A stretch of DNA of 64,000 bases from Georgenia sp. EYE_87 (GTDB taxonomy: Bacteria > Actinomycetota > Actinomycetes > Actinomycetales > Actinomycetaceae): contig NZ_JAHXNL010000007.1 in the NCBI RefSeq assembly GCF_023148685.1, positions 1 through 64,000 of the forward strand, written 5' to 3'. The notes under the pieces are model-generated. The model saw only the letters and a program-made list of their open reading frames with translations, made no database searches and had not been told where the DNA came from. The position numbers were made by a program, and so were the translations under genes. How positions within the stretch are numbered: the stretch's first letter is position 1; the number at the start of each line of letters is the position of its first letter. Below are positions 24,494 through 32,481 of this stretch, one piece after another.

Positions 24494-24832
24494 TCAGTCG
24501 ACCCCGCTGCCGCCGGCGATCTCGAAGCTCCACAGCTCGGCCGACGTCCCGACCGGGCGGCGGCCCCCGTGACCCTGCCCCTCGCTGTGCTCCCCGCCGC
24601 GGCCGTGCCCCACGGAGAACGCCTCCGACCCGCGCCACGCCTCGTAGGAGTAGTCGTCGCGCCACCGGGTCACCACCAGCCAGGTGGTGCGCTCGTCGGT
24701 GGGCCGCAGCAGCTCGAAGCCGAGGAACCCGTCGACACCCTCCATCGCGCTGGCGCGGGCGGCGAAGCGGTGGGCGAGCTCGTCGCCGCTGTCCGCCGGG
24801 ACCGTGATGGCGTTGATCTTCACGATGCTCAT
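24494..24832 (-). CDS. Antibiotic-biosynthesis-monooxygenase-fold (ABM) protein
   Basis: A 112-residue protein with one ABM/heme-degrading-type ferredoxin-like domain. VKINAITVPADSGDELAHRF, FLGFELLRPTDERTTWLVVTRW and EAWRGSEAF are the classic strand-helix-strand order. The domain ends near residue 75; the last ~35 residues are Gly/His-rich (VGHGRGGEHSEGQGHGG), possibly metal-binding. Members include heme-degrading enzymes (IsdG/MhuD) and small monooxygenases; no heme-ligand case can be made here. I chose ATG 24832 because the longer frame to 25234 is antisense to the next gene. Confidence 0.8.
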   Translation of the reverse strand: MSIVKINAITVPADSGDELAHRFAARASAMEGVDGFLGFELLRPTDERTTWLVVTRWRDDYSYEAWRGSEAFSVGHGRGGEHSEGQGHGGRRPVGTSAELWSFEIAGGSGVD

Positions 24833-24913
24833 GCCTCCATCCTGCCCTCGCCCGGGGCCGGGCACACAGCACCTGCGGCGGCGAGGGCCGGCGGGCGCCG
24901 CTAGCGTCGGACC

Positions 24914-25261
24914 ATGCTGACCCTCGCCACCCTGCTCGCCACCGAACGCGAGCTCGCCACCGGAGACGGCGACACCTACCGGCGCGTCATGCGGCCGGAC
25001 GCCCTCTTCGTCCTGCCCGGCATGGTCCTGGACGCCGAGGGGTGTGCCCGGGCCATGGACGTCAGCCCCGGCTGGGACGGGGTGTCCCTGACCGAGGCCC
25101 AGCTGCTGCCGGTGGGTGCGGACGCCGCCGCGCTCGTCTACACGTTCGAGGGCCGGCGTGGTCAGGAGGTCTACCGGGCCACCATGGCGAGCACCTACGT
25201 CGAGGCGGACGGCGAGGCCCGGCTCGTCCTGCACCAGCAGACCCCGTTGGGAGCCGGGTGA
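24914..25261 (+). CDS. NTF2-like (DUF4440-type) small protein
   Basis: A 115-residue protein with the cystatin-like NTF2/SnoaL pattern: an N-terminal helix (TLLATERELATGDGDTYRRVM), then strands DALFVLPG, AEGCARAMDVSPGWDGVSLTEAQL, AALVYTFEGRRG and YRATMASTYVE. The fold appears in enzymes and binding proteins, so no function follows. It is divergent from the ABM gene with an ~80-bp shared upstream region and has no obvious operon partner. Confidence 0.72.
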   Translation: MLTLATLLATERELATGDGDTYRRVMRPDALFVLPGMVLDAEGCARAMDVSPGWDGVSLTEAQLLPVGADAAALVYTFEGRRGQEVYRATMASTYVEADGEARLVLHQQTPLGAG

Positions 25262-25328
25262 CGAGGCAGACCGGTTCGGCCGGCCTCACGGTCGTGCGGG
25301 TGACGGCGCTACGTCGAGGAGGGCCGGC

Positions 25329-26171
25329 TCAGGCGGTGCGCTGGACGGTGATGTCGCCGCTGACGGTGCGCGCCCGCAGGAGGAGGGCGGGCTCGTCCGG
25401 CCCCGGCTCGGCGGCCGGCTCGAGGCTGGAGCGCAGGCCGCCAAAGACGGTCGAGCAGTCGAGCAGCACCGCGGTCCCCTCGGCCACCCGGACCGAGACG
25501 TCGCCCGAGGCGGTCTTCGCGTCGAGCTGCCCGTGCAGGGCCCGGCGCACGGTGAGGTCGCCCGACGCGGTGCGCACGACGGCCCGGCCGGACAGCTCCT
25601 TGACCAGCAGGTCCCCCGAGCCGGTGACGCCCTCGACGTCCGCGACCGCCCCGACGACCACGTCCCCGGAGCCCGACCTGGACCGGAGGAAGCGGCGCAC
25701 CGTACCGACGGTGGCGTCGCCGGAGCCGGTGAGCACCTGACCGGTGTCGAGCGACGCCACGGTGATGTCACCCGACCCGGTGGCCACCTCGACCTCCGCC
25801 GCCTCGTCGAGGTCGACGTCGCCCGAGCCGGTGCGCACCAGTGCGACGGCGAGCGGGCCGTTGCTCGTCACGTCGCCGGAGCCCGAGCTCGCGTCGAGCG
25901 AGGAGCCCGCCGGGACGGTCACGGTGATCCGCAGGCGGGCGCTGGGCCCGAAGAGCCGGGCGCGCGACGGCGGGACCTCGATCCGCAGCGTGTCCCCGGT
26001 GAGGTCGACCCGGGTGGCCCCGGCGAGCGACTCACCTTCGTCATCGGCCCGGACGGGGTCCAGGCGCACGGTGACGTGGTCGACGTCGTGCGCGACGACG
26101 GCCAGGTCGCTGGCACGCGTGGCGGCCTGGACGCGGACCGGGCCCGGGACGGGGAAGTCGTGCTGGGTCAT
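25329..26171 (-). CDS. DUF4097-family beta-repeat protein
   Basis: A 280-residue protein dominated by a short beta repeat. GSGDV or SGDI/L-type turns recur about every 17-20 residues from residue ~95 to the C-terminus, as expected for a right-handed beta-helix of DUF4097 (putative adhesin) proteins. There is no signal peptide or membrane helix in this version. It is the last gene of a minus-strand cluster whose other members are a ribbon-helix-helix protein and three microproteins; DUF4097 proteins commonly neighbour HicB-like RHH genes in actinobacteria. Function is unknown. Confidence 0.85.
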   Translation of the reverse strand: MTQHDFPVPGPVRVQAATRASDLAVVAHDVDHVTVRLDPVRADDEGESLAGATRVDLTGDTLRIEVPPSRARLFGPSARLRITVTVPAGSSLDASSGSGDVTSNGPLAVALVRTGSGDVDLDEAAEVEVATGSGDITVASLDTGQVLTGSGDATVGTVRRFLRSRSGSGDVVVGAVADVEGVTGSGDLLVKELSGRAVVRTASGDLTVRRALHGQLDAKTASGDVSVRVAEGTAVLLDCSTVFGGLRSSLEPAAEPGPDEPALLLRARTVSGDITVQRTA

Positions 26172-26226
26172 CGGATCTCCTCGGCGGGCGGCCCGCCCGC
26201 CGGGCGGCGGGCGGGCGCGGGCGGAC

Positions 26227-26373
26227 CTAGAGCGAGTCGGCGGCGGAACGACGCCGGCTCAGGGTGAAGACGGTGCTCCGTCGCGGCGCCGTCGCGCGGC
26301 GGCGGTGCACGGCCTCGGCCTCACGGACGAGGTCACGCGCGCGTGCCTCGTGCAGCTCGAGCCACTGGTCCAT
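26227..26373 (-). CDS. Microprotein (48 aa), basic, unknown function
   Basis: ATG 26373 to TAG 26227 encodes MDQWLELHEARARDLVREAE followed by an Arg-rich tail ending SAADSL. The first 20 residues would form an amphipathic helix. A strong ribosome site (GGAGAGGAGG) precedes it, inside the upstream microprotein gene, and its ATG overlaps that gene's TGA by one base, which indicates translational coupling. It lies 55 bp before the DUF4097 start. Confidence 0.65.
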   Translation of the reverse strand: MDQWLELHEARARDLVREAEAVHRRRATAPRRSTVFTLSRRRSAADSL

Positions 26374-26504
26374 CAGTCGGTCCTCCTCTCCTGGTTGCGG
26401 TGGGTGGTGCGGTGCGCGCGTGACGCACGCCGCTCGGTCAGCAGGTTCTCCATCGGCACACGCAGGGAGCGTGCGGCGAACGCGTCGAGGACGCTGGGAT
26501 CCAT
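26373..26504 (-). CDS. Microprotein (43 aa) with MDPxxLDAFxAR motif
   Basis: ATG 26504 to TGA 26373 encodes MDPSVLDAFAARSLRVPMEN, then an Arg/Thr/His-rich tail. The N-terminal 17 residues are clearly related to the microprotein at 27070-27219 (MDP-x-LDAF-x-AR-x-L-x-VP), so two copies of the same motif flank the ribbon-helix-helix gene. It starts 15 bp after the RHH stop codon and is coupled to the next microprotein through a TGATG overlap. I know no function for this motif. Confidence 0.65.
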   Translation of the reverse strand: MDPSVLDAFAARSLRVPMENLLTERRASRAHRTTHRNQERRTD

Positions 26505-26519
26505 GGCGGAAGGCCTTTC

Positions 26520-27011
26520 TCAGCGGACCCAGCCGCTCATCCGGCGGCCGGTCCTGATGTTGTCGGTGGGTTGCGCACCCGGTCCGGCCAGCGACTGCTG
26601 GGCGGCCCGGACGAGCCAGGTGTTGACGGAGACGCCCTCGCGGGCGGCCGCCTGGTCGACCTGCCCCTTGAGGTTCTCCGGGAGGCGGAGCGAGATGCGT
26701 GCCGTACCGCCGTCGTCCTCCGGCACGGGCGGTGCCGGAGGCGCCGGCGGCGGGGCCTCCGCCGTGCGCGGGCGTTGCTGGACGACCACCTCGGGGTTGC
26801 CGCCACGGAGCCGCAGCTCGACGACGTCGCCGTCCAGCTGGACGGTGACCTCGGCCGCGACGTCCGAGGCGAGCTCCATGAGCGTCAGCCGCAGGGCCGG
26901 CTCGAGGCTCTGCGCGAGCAGCTCGGCCGCCTCCTGCACCTGGCTGCCGGAGCCGCGTGCGGTCGACGCGAGCGCCTGCCGCAACGATGCGAGGTACGGG
27001 CTGAGATCCAT
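26520..27011 (-). CDS. HicB-like ribbon-helix-helix regulator
   Basis: A 163-residue protein. Residues ~1-75 form a HicB-like N-terminal region (ELLAQSLEPALRLTLMELAS, AAEVTVQLDGDVVELRLRGG). A Pro/Ala linker (about 85-100) follows, then an Arc/MetJ-type ribbon-helix-helix at about 106-143: TARISLRLPENLKGQVDQAA, then SVNTWLVRAAQQSL. The strand plus two helices bind DNA as a dimer. No HicA toxin (a ~60-residue dsRBD-like protein) is adjacent, so this is more likely a regulator of the DUF4097 cluster than a toxin-antitoxin pair. Four TGACRTCA-like sites lie directly at its start, consistent with autoregulation. Confidence 0.8.
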   Translation of the reverse strand: MDLSPYLASLRQALASTARGSGSQVQEAAELLAQSLEPALRLTLMELASDVAAEVTVQLDGDVVELRLRGGNPEVVVQQRPRTAEAPPPAPPAPPVPEDDGGTARISLRLPENLKGQVDQAAAREGVSVNTWLVRAAQQSLAGPGAQPTDNIRTGRRMSGWVR

Positions 27012-27061
27012 GACGTCAGCCTGACATCACTATGGTGTCACGTCAAGAGATTGTGACGTCA
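27011..27061. promoter_or_regulatory. Array of TGACRTCA-like sites at the RHH gene start
   Basis: Within 51 bp there are TGACGTCA (27011-27018), TGACATCA (27022-27029), the inverse of TGACACCA (27033-27040) and TGACGTCA (27054-27061). The middle two form an inverted repeat around CTATG. The first abuts the RHH start codon, so occupancy would block expression. Multiple short palindromes are typical of ribbon-helix-helix operators. Confidence 0.6.
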
Positions 27062-27069
27062 GGCAGCGG

Positions 27070-27219
27070 TCATCCCAGCACCGGTCGGTGGCCCGGGGCG
27101 ATCCGGCGGCGGGCCGGCACGGACCCGCGGCGGCCGGGGCGGCCGCGGGTCACGTGCAGGTACTCGTCGACGGGCACGCCCAGGTACCGGGCGGTGAAGG
27201 CGTCGAGGATCGGGTCCAT
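27070..27219 (-). CDS. Microprotein (49 aa) with MDPxLDAFxAR motif
   Basis: ATG 27219 to stop 27070 encodes MDPILDAFTARYLGVPVDEY followed by a Gly/Arg/Pro-rich tail ending GHRPVLG. AAAGGAGG precedes the start with good spacing. Its first 17 residues match the microprotein at 26373-26504. It is upstream of the RHH gene with the operator array between, so it may be under the same or a separate promoter. Function is unknown. Confidence 0.65.
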   Translation of the reverse strand: MDPILDAFTARYLGVPVDEYLHVTRGRPGRRGSVPARRRIAPGHRPVLG

Positions 27220-27629
27220 GGCTGGGCCTCCTTTCCCTGGGGCGCTCCGGCACGCGTGCGCGGCCGGAACCGGGTGGTGACGTTCGTGCGGCACGGCCGC
27301 GAAGAGGCGGCCCGTGAGGGGCGAGCTGTCGGGGCCGTGGCGCCGTCGTCGGTGGCGGCCCTGCCCCGTCGCGTCAGCTCGGCCGGTCGCCGAGCGGGGC
27401 GGCCGTGGCGGGCACGTACGGGAGGGAGACCCCACCGACCACGCACGTCCGGCCGCCGGCGATCGCGGGCCGGGCCAGGTTCGTCGTCGTGGTCATGGCG
27501 ACATCACATCAGCGTCGGTGCGGGCCGCGCAACGGATTATTCGCCGGAACGCTGTCGGACCTCCGCCGGGTCGTCGAGCTGGCGGTGCGTCCGGGCGCGG
27601 CGGCGCCGGAGCGGTGGTAGGCAGGAACC
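27220..27629. other. Gap of ~410 bp without a secure gene
   Basis: I see no supported gene here. A 40-codon minus-strand frame (27374-27496, beginning MTTTTNLARPAIAGG) is possible, but it has no ribosome site and no recognisable motif, so I leave it uncalled. The right part is the upstream region of the plus-strand small gene at 27630. Confidence 0.4.
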
Positions 27630-27827
27630 ATGTCGATGTCAGAACCATTGGAACCGAACCTCCGGCCGGCCTCCGCGGACGGCATCCCGGCGGCCGACCC
27701 CGGGCCCGGCGCCCCGCCGACCGCACCCGGCTTCGGCGTCGAGGGCGAGGAGCCGGACGCGGTCGAGCCGGGCGCGGTCGAGCCGGGGGACGGTGAGTCC
27801 TCCCTGGAGCGAGAGCCCGACGCGTGA
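27630..27827 (+). CDS. Small acidic, probably disordered protein (65 aa)
   Basis: ATG 27630 follows AGGAA. The product is rich in Glu, Asp, Pro, Gly and Ala, has no hydrophobic core, and carries a repeated VEPG motif (DAVEPGAVEPGDGE). Its TGA overlaps the GTG of the next gene (GTGA), which supports it being translated. Similar acidic Pro-rich microproteins occur at 37176 and 40353 in this window. No function can be assigned. Confidence 0.5.
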   Translation: MSMSEPLEPNLRPASADGIPAADPGPGAPPTAPGFGVEGEEPDAVEPGAVEPGDGESSLEREPDA

Positions 27828-28667
27828 GCGCGCCGGCCGTCGCGGTCACCGGGGCGACGGGTCGGCTCGGCGGGCGCGTGGCGCGCCGCCTGTCCGCGGC
27901 GGGGGTGGCCCAGCGTCTCGTCGTGCGCGACGCGGCCCGCGCGCCCGACCTGCCCGGCGCGTCGGTCGCCGTCGCGGAGTACGGGGACGCTCAGGCCGGC
28001 CGCGCGGCCCTGGCGGGGGTGGAGACGCTATTCATGGTCTCGGCCTCGGAGTCGCCCGACCGGGCCGCCGAGCACCGCACGTTCGTCGACGCCGCGGTCG
28101 CCGTCGGCGTGGAACGCATCGTCTACATCTCCTTCTACGGCGCGGCGCCGGACGCGACGTTCGCTCACGCCCGCCTGCACTGGGAGACGGAGGAGTACCT
28201 GCGCTCCGCCGGCCTGGCGACGGTGATGCTCCGCGACAACCTCTACCTCGACTTCCTCCCCGCCCTGATGGGGGAGGACGACGTGATCCGCGGGGCCGGC
28301 CGGCGACGGCCGCGTCTCCGCCGTCGCGCAGGACGACATCGCCGACGCCGCCGCCGCGGTGCTGCGCGACCCGGCGGACCACGACGGCAAGGTCTACGAC
28401 CTCACCGGCCCGGAGGAGCTCACGATGACCGAGATCGCGGCGATCCTGTCCGCGCACCTCGGCCGCCAGGTCCGCTACGTCGACGAGACCCTCGAGGAGG
28501 CGTACGCCTCCCGCGCCCGTTACGGCGCGCCGGACTGGGAGGTGGACGCGTGGGTGAGCACCTACACCGCCGTCGCGGCGGGGGAGATGGCCGGCGTCAG
28601 CCCCGACGTGGCGGAGCTGAGCGGCCACCCGGCCACCACGCTCGCGGAGCTCCTGGCGCGCGGCTGA
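27824..28667 (+). pseudogene. NAD(P)-binding SDR (NmrA/QOR-like) gene with a +1 frameshift
   Basis: The first part (27824 to ~28295) encodes an atypical SDR N-terminus: VTGATGRLGGRVARRL (NAD(P)-binding GxxGxxG), VETLFMVSASESPDRAAEH, VYISFYGAAPDATF. After the G run at 28292-28295 the frame turns into Arg-rich nonsense, while the neighbouring frame continues the expected protein: GDGRVSAVAQDDIADAAAAV, then KVYDLTGPEELTMTEIAAIL, ending at TGA 28667. Removing one G from the four-G run restores one continuous protein of ~280 residues. It is either a real disrupted gene or a sequencing error; family homologs would be ~280 residues. The GTG start overlaps the upstream gene. Confidence 0.85.
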
Positions 28668-28677
28668 GGCGGGACGG

Positions 28678-30291
28678 CTACGACCAGTCCGGCTCGGCCT
28701 CGACGTCGAAGGGGTGCGCCTCGAAGGTGCGCCACCAGCCGCGGGCTCCCGGTGGCAGGCGGGTCAGGTGCGCCTGGTCGACGAGCGCGCGCAGCTCGCT
28801 CTTGAGCGCGGCGAGCTCGCTGAGGTCGGGCCGCAGGACCTCCCGCGCGGCGGGGCCGAGCAGGTCGTTCTCGACCCGCCAGATCTCCTTGCGCAGCGAG
28901 ATGATCTCGCGCGTGAGCTCGGCCTCCCGGGCACTCGCGCCCAGCACCGCCTCGGCGGCGCGCATGTACCCGTAGTCCATGGAGATGGCGGTCAGACCCG
29001 GGTCGATGGTGAGGACATCGTGGATGTCCAGCTCCGGGTGGATGATCACCGCGCCCGCCCGGCGGGCCCAGGCGACCTCGTCGTGCAGCCCCTCGTCCGA
29101 CATGATCCCCGCCGTCGCGCGCAGCACGATCGAGAGCATGTCCTTGTCCGCGTAGCTCTCCTCGCGCGGCACCCCGGGCGGCGAGGCGACGACGGCGTAG
29201 CAGCGGGTCACCCCCAGCTGCTCGATCGCCACCTCGGCCGGCAGGGTCTCTCGCACGCCGCCGTCGACGTAGTGCTCGTCGCCGAGCCGGACCGGCGGCA
29301 GGACCGCCGGGATGGCGCACGACGCTCGGACGGCGTCGACCAGGTCCACGGGCTCGCCGCCGAGCGGGTCGCCGTGCCGGTCCAGGAGCGCGCCGGTCTC
29401 CGTCACGTAGCGCAGCTCGCCGGACTCTAGGCTGACCACCGCGACGCGCAGCACCATCCCGGACCCGGCGACCCGTGCGGGACGGAAGACCTCCGGGTCG
29501 AGGAGCTGCTCGACGATCGGGCCGAGCCGGTACATCGACCGCTCACGCTCCGCGCCGCGCAGGATCACCTCGAGGTCCGGGCGGGCACGGCCGACCTCGC
29601 GCAGGGCGCTGAGGAACTCGACGACGCCGAGCGAGCCCCACGCGCCCTCGTCCTCGGGTCGGTCCTCGACGGGTCGGTCCTCGACGGGCCGGTCCTCGAC
29701 GGGCCGCGTGCGCACACCGATCGTGCGCAGCCGGGACCGCACGCCCGAGGTCCGGCCGTCCGGACCGTCCTCGGCCGTCGCGGCGTCGGCAGCTGCCGCG
29801 TCGGCGGGGGAGGTCGCGGTGCTCGGGGAGACGGATCCGGCGGGGGCGGCGAACGGGGCACCGGCCGGCCGCGGGTCGGTCCGGCTGGCGACCCGGGAGA
29901 ACGTCCGGCCCAGCGGTCCCTGGCGCTGCTGGCGCCGCGAGAACGCCGCCATCCACTCCGGGCCGCGCTCGCGGAGCGTGGCGTACCAGTCGAGGGGGAC
30001 GAACATGTCCGAGCTCTGCCGCATCCCGCGCCAGATGCGTGCGAGCTCGCCCACGAGCCGGCGTTGCTCCGCCGGCTCGTCCGACTGGGCGAGCACCGCG
30101 GCGAGCACGGACCCGGCGGAGGTGCCGGTGATGACCTCGGGACGGATCCCCACCTCGTCGTAGAGGTAGCGCAGCGCCCCGATCTGGAAGCTCGCGCGGG
30201 CACCGCCGCCGCTGAGGACCAGCCCGGTCCGTTCCACCCTCCGGCGCCACGGCAGCCTGGGGAGCACCTCGTTCGCCCGCATGGTCACCAC
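28678..30291 (-). CDS. Patatin-like phospholipase
   Basis: A 537-residue protein with a split patatin domain. The oxyanion loop LSGGGARASFQIGALRYL (about 25-42), the nucleophile elbow GTSAGS (Ser about 59) and the catalytic Asp in YVDGGVRETLP (about 365) form a complete Ser-Asp dyad. Between elbow and Asp lies a ~100-residue low-complexity insertion (about 135-230) with a threefold 15-bp tandem repeat encoding PVEDR. A helical C-terminal region (ELTREIISLRKEIWRVENDLLG, about 460-525) may oligomerise. Likely a lipid acyl hydrolase at the membrane; no signal peptide seen. It converges on the frameshifted SDR gene with a 10-bp gap. Confidence 0.85.
   Translation of the reverse strand: MVTMRANEVLPRLPWRRRVERTGLVLSGGGARASFQIGALRYLYDEVGIRPEVITGTSAGSVLAAVLAQSDEPAEQRRLVGELARIWRGMRQSSDMFVPLDWYATLRERGPEWMAAFSRRQQRQGPLGRTFSRVASRTDPRPAGAPFAAPAGSVSPSTATSPADAAAADAATAEDGPDGRTSGVRSRLRTIGVRTRPVEDRPVEDRPVEDRPEDEGAWGSLGVVEFLSALREVGRARPDLEVILRGAERERSMYRLGPIVEQLLDPEVFRPARVAGSGMVLRVAVVSLESGELRYVTETGALLDRHGDPLGGEPVDLVDAVRASCAIPAVLPPVRLGDEHYVDGGVRETLPAEVAIEQLGVTRCYAVVASPPGVPREESYADKDMLSIVLRATAGIMSDEGLHDEVAWARRAGAVIIHPELDIHDVLTIDPGLTAISMDYGYMRAAEAVLGASAREAELTREIISLRKEIWRVENDLLGPAAREVLRPDLSELAALKSELRALVDQAHLTRLPPGARGWWRTFEAHPFDVEAEPDWS
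29661..29705. repeat. Three 15-bp tandem repeats inside the patatin gene
   Basis: GGTCCTCGACGGGYC occurs at 29661-29675, 29676-29690 and 29691-29705. It encodes P-V-E-D-R units in the low-complexity insertion and keeps the reading frame, so copy number may vary between strains. Confidence 0.85.
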
Positions 30292-30361
30292 ACTAGGGCG
30301 GCGCGCCGACGGGCGGCCCGGCCCGCCCCCGTGGCCGGGGACGGGCTGCTGGACGGGGCGG

Positions 30362-31807
30362 TCACGGCGTCAGGTCGAGGGCCTCCTCGGCGACGGCGAC
30401 GACGGACCACGTCCGTCCGTCGTCGGCGGAGAGCTCGTACGCCGGCACGAGCAGCGCGGTGCCCGAGGGTGCGGTCCAGAGCGCCGGGCGGAGGTCGGCG
30501 CCGGTGATCGCGACGACCTCCACCGGCCACGGGACCGGGCTGCCCGGCGTCGCCGCGGGCGGCGGGCCGTCGGTGCCGTCGGGCCCGGACGTCACGGGAG
30601 CGTCGCCCGCAGCCGACTCCGCGGAGTCCGCGGCTCCGGCTCCGGCCTGTCCGGCGGCGTCCAGCGGACGCCCCTCCGCGGGGGAAAGGATGTGCACGTC
30701 GCCGAAGGTGCCGAACCGCGGGTCCTCGAGCCGGTCCACCGCCGCGGCGGGGCTGATCACCGGGTAGTCACCGAGGCCGGTGAGGGGTGCGAGCGAGCCG
30801 TTGAAGCTCTGCACGCCGGCGGCGGTGACGGCCACGTACCAGGCGACCCCGCTGCGCCGGCCGTCGACCAGCTGGTGCGCGACGACCTCGGTGACGCTGG
30901 GGTCGCCGTAGTCGCTGTCCACCAGCTCGAACCCGGCCGGGTCCAGCCCGGCGGCCGTGAGCAGCTCGCGAACCTGGGCGAAGGCGTCCTCGCCGCGCGG
31001 CGCGGGCGGTGCGTCGGTGGGCTCGCACCACTCGTAGGTGGGCGCACCGCCGTCGGACCCGCCCTCCGGCGCGTCGGGTGCCGGGGGCTGTCCGGTCCCC
31101 GATCCTGGCTCGGTGCGCAGGCACTGGTGCGGGTCCTTGGCCGGGTCGTAGTAGCTGGTCGTGGTCGTGCCGTCCGGGGAGACGGTGAGGTACGCGCCGC
31201 TGCCGTCCGTCACGCCCATCTGCCAGGCCCCGCCCGCGAGGACGGGCTCCCCCGGAATGCCCAGATGACCCCCCAGGGCGGCGGTGCGCTCGGCGCTGAA
31301 GCTCACGGCCGGGTCGTAGGTCCAGGCCGGTGCGGTGCCTGCCTCCTCCGAGAGGCCGACGGCCTGGAAGTCCATGCGCGAGACCGTCGGCGCCGGGTAG
31401 ATCGCCGCGTCGGCCCCGGCCCGTGCAAGGGACTCGGGTCCGCCGGACTCGGGTCCGCCGGAGTCGGTGGCCGCGCCGCGGTCGGCGGCGGACTCGAGCC
31501 CGCTGCCGGGCGCTGCCGTGATGGCCGGCTCGGCGGTGCCGCGCCCGGCGGCGAAGCCGCCCGCCGCCACCACCGCGGCGCCCGCCGCGGCGGCGGCCAC
31601 GGCCAGCCACCGGCTCCGCCGGGACCGCGCGGGCGCGAGGGGCACGACGGGGGCTCGGTCGTCGTCCGCGGTCGCGGCCCCGCTCTCGGCGATGCGCCTG
31701 TCGACGGCGCCACGGAGCCGGGCGAGGTCGGTGCTCGCCCCGGCGGCGGGGTCGGCCGCGCGCAGACGCTCGAGGATCTCCTCCTCGGGGAAGTCGTGGT
31801 CGCTCAT
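30362..31807 (-). CDS. Single-pass membrane protein, probable partner of the adjacent ECF sigma factor
   Basis: A 481-residue protein. An acidic cytoplasmic N-terminus (MSDHDFPEEEILERLRAADP) is followed by one membrane helix at ~65-87 (WLAVAAAAAGAAVVAAGGFA), then a long extracytoplasmic region rich in Ser/Gly/Pro/Asp with a mixed central domain (TYEWCEPTDAPP, DPAGFELVDSDYGDPSVTEV, SVVAVAEEALDL). The topology and position 104 bp downstream of a sigma factor gene fit an anti-sigma or sensor role, as in many actinobacterial sigma-membrane-protein pairs, but there is no zinc-finger (HxxxCxxC) motif. I chose ATG 31807; the far longer open frame to 33310 covers other genes. Confidence 0.75.
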   Translation of the reverse strand: MSDHDFPEEEILERLRAADPAAGASTDLARLRGAVDRRIAESGAATADDDRAPVVPLAPARSRRSRWLAVAAAAAGAAVVAAGGFAAGRGTAEPAITAAPGSGLESAADRGAATDSGGPESGGPESLARAGADAAIYPAPTVSRMDFQAVGLSEEAGTAPAWTYDPAVSFSAERTAALGGHLGIPGEPVLAGGAWQMGVTDGSGAYLTVSPDGTTTTSYYDPAKDPHQCLRTEPGSGTGQPPAPDAPEGGSDGGAPTYEWCEPTDAPPAPRGEDAFAQVRELLTAAGLDPAGFELVDSDYGDPSVTEVVAHQLVDGRRSGVAWYVAVTAAGVQSFNGSLAPLTGLGDYPVISPAAAVDRLEDPRFGTFGDVHILSPAEGRPLDAAGQAGAGAADSAESAAGDAPVTSGPDGTDGPPPAATPGSPVPWPVEVVAITGADLRPALWTAPSGTALLVPAYELSADDGRTWSVVAVAEEALDLTP

Positions 31808-31911
31808 CGCACTCCTCCAGCGCTCGGCGGCCGCGGCGTGGCGGCCTGCTGCCCGGTATGTGTGCCGGCAGGAGCCGATCTTGCGGGGGTGGGCCGCGTG
31901 CCTCGATGGGT

Positions 31912-32403
31912 TTACGAGCGGGCCCAGGCCGCCGCGAGCCGGGAACGTGCACGGGACAGCGCGGCGTCCGCACCGCCCCGTGAGATGCCAAGCACCACGG
32001 CGAGCTCCTCCCCGCCCAGCCCCTCCCACGCGTGCAGCAGGAGGATGCGCCGGTCGCGGGGACTGAGGTGCGCGAGGGCCTCCCGCACGAGCTCGTCCGT
32101 GACGACGGCGTCGGCCGGGTCGTCGTCGACGTCCTGCTCGGGGACCGACTCGAGAGTCAGAGGCTGCTTCTTGCGGCGGTGGTTCGCCAGGACGAAGCCT
32201 GCGGTGCGGTACAGCCACGGGAGCTCGGCGCCCTCGGGCACGTCGGCGCGGCGCCGCCACGCGATGGTGAGCACCTCGGCGGCGAGATCCTCGGCGTCCT
32301 GCGGCGCCCGTCGCAGCAGGTAGCGGTGGACGGCGGCCGCGTGGTCGCGGAAGAGCGCGTCGAACCACGCCGCGTCCCGACCGTCCACGTCCGTCCCTTT
32401 CAC
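31912..32403 (-). CDS. ECF-type RNA polymerase sigma factor
   Basis: A 163-residue two-domain sigma factor. Region 2 (about 12-75): DHAAAVHRYLLRRAPQDAEDLAAEVLTIAWRR then LPWLYRTAGFVLANHRR, the typical region 2.2-2.4 pattern. Region 4 (about 108-160): LAHLSPRDRRILLLHAWEGLGGEELAVVLGIS then ALSRARSRL, the helix-turn-helix that reads the -35 element. A DDDPADAV linker joins them. It heads a minus-strand pair with the membrane protein downstream. Its regulon is unknown. Confidence 0.92.
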   Translation of the reverse strand: MKGTDVDGRDAAWFDALFRDHAAAVHRYLLRRAPQDAEDLAAEVLTIAWRRRADVPEGAELPWLYRTAGFVLANHRRKKQPLTLESVPEQDVDDDPADAVVTDELVREALAHLSPRDRRILLLHAWEGLGGEELAVVLGISRGGADAALSRARSRLAAAWARS

Positions 32404-32481
32404 CCCGGCGCCGATGCCCCTCGCCCGTCTGTGTCACCGGCGGCCCGTATCTTGCAGGCGCGCCGCCGTCCCGGTCCCCGC

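Noticed and set aside
26520-27011. HicAB toxin-antitoxin module
   Set aside because: Only the HicB-like RHH protein is present; neither neighbour resembles the HicA toxin, and the flanking microproteins lack its dsRBD-like fold and catalytic His.
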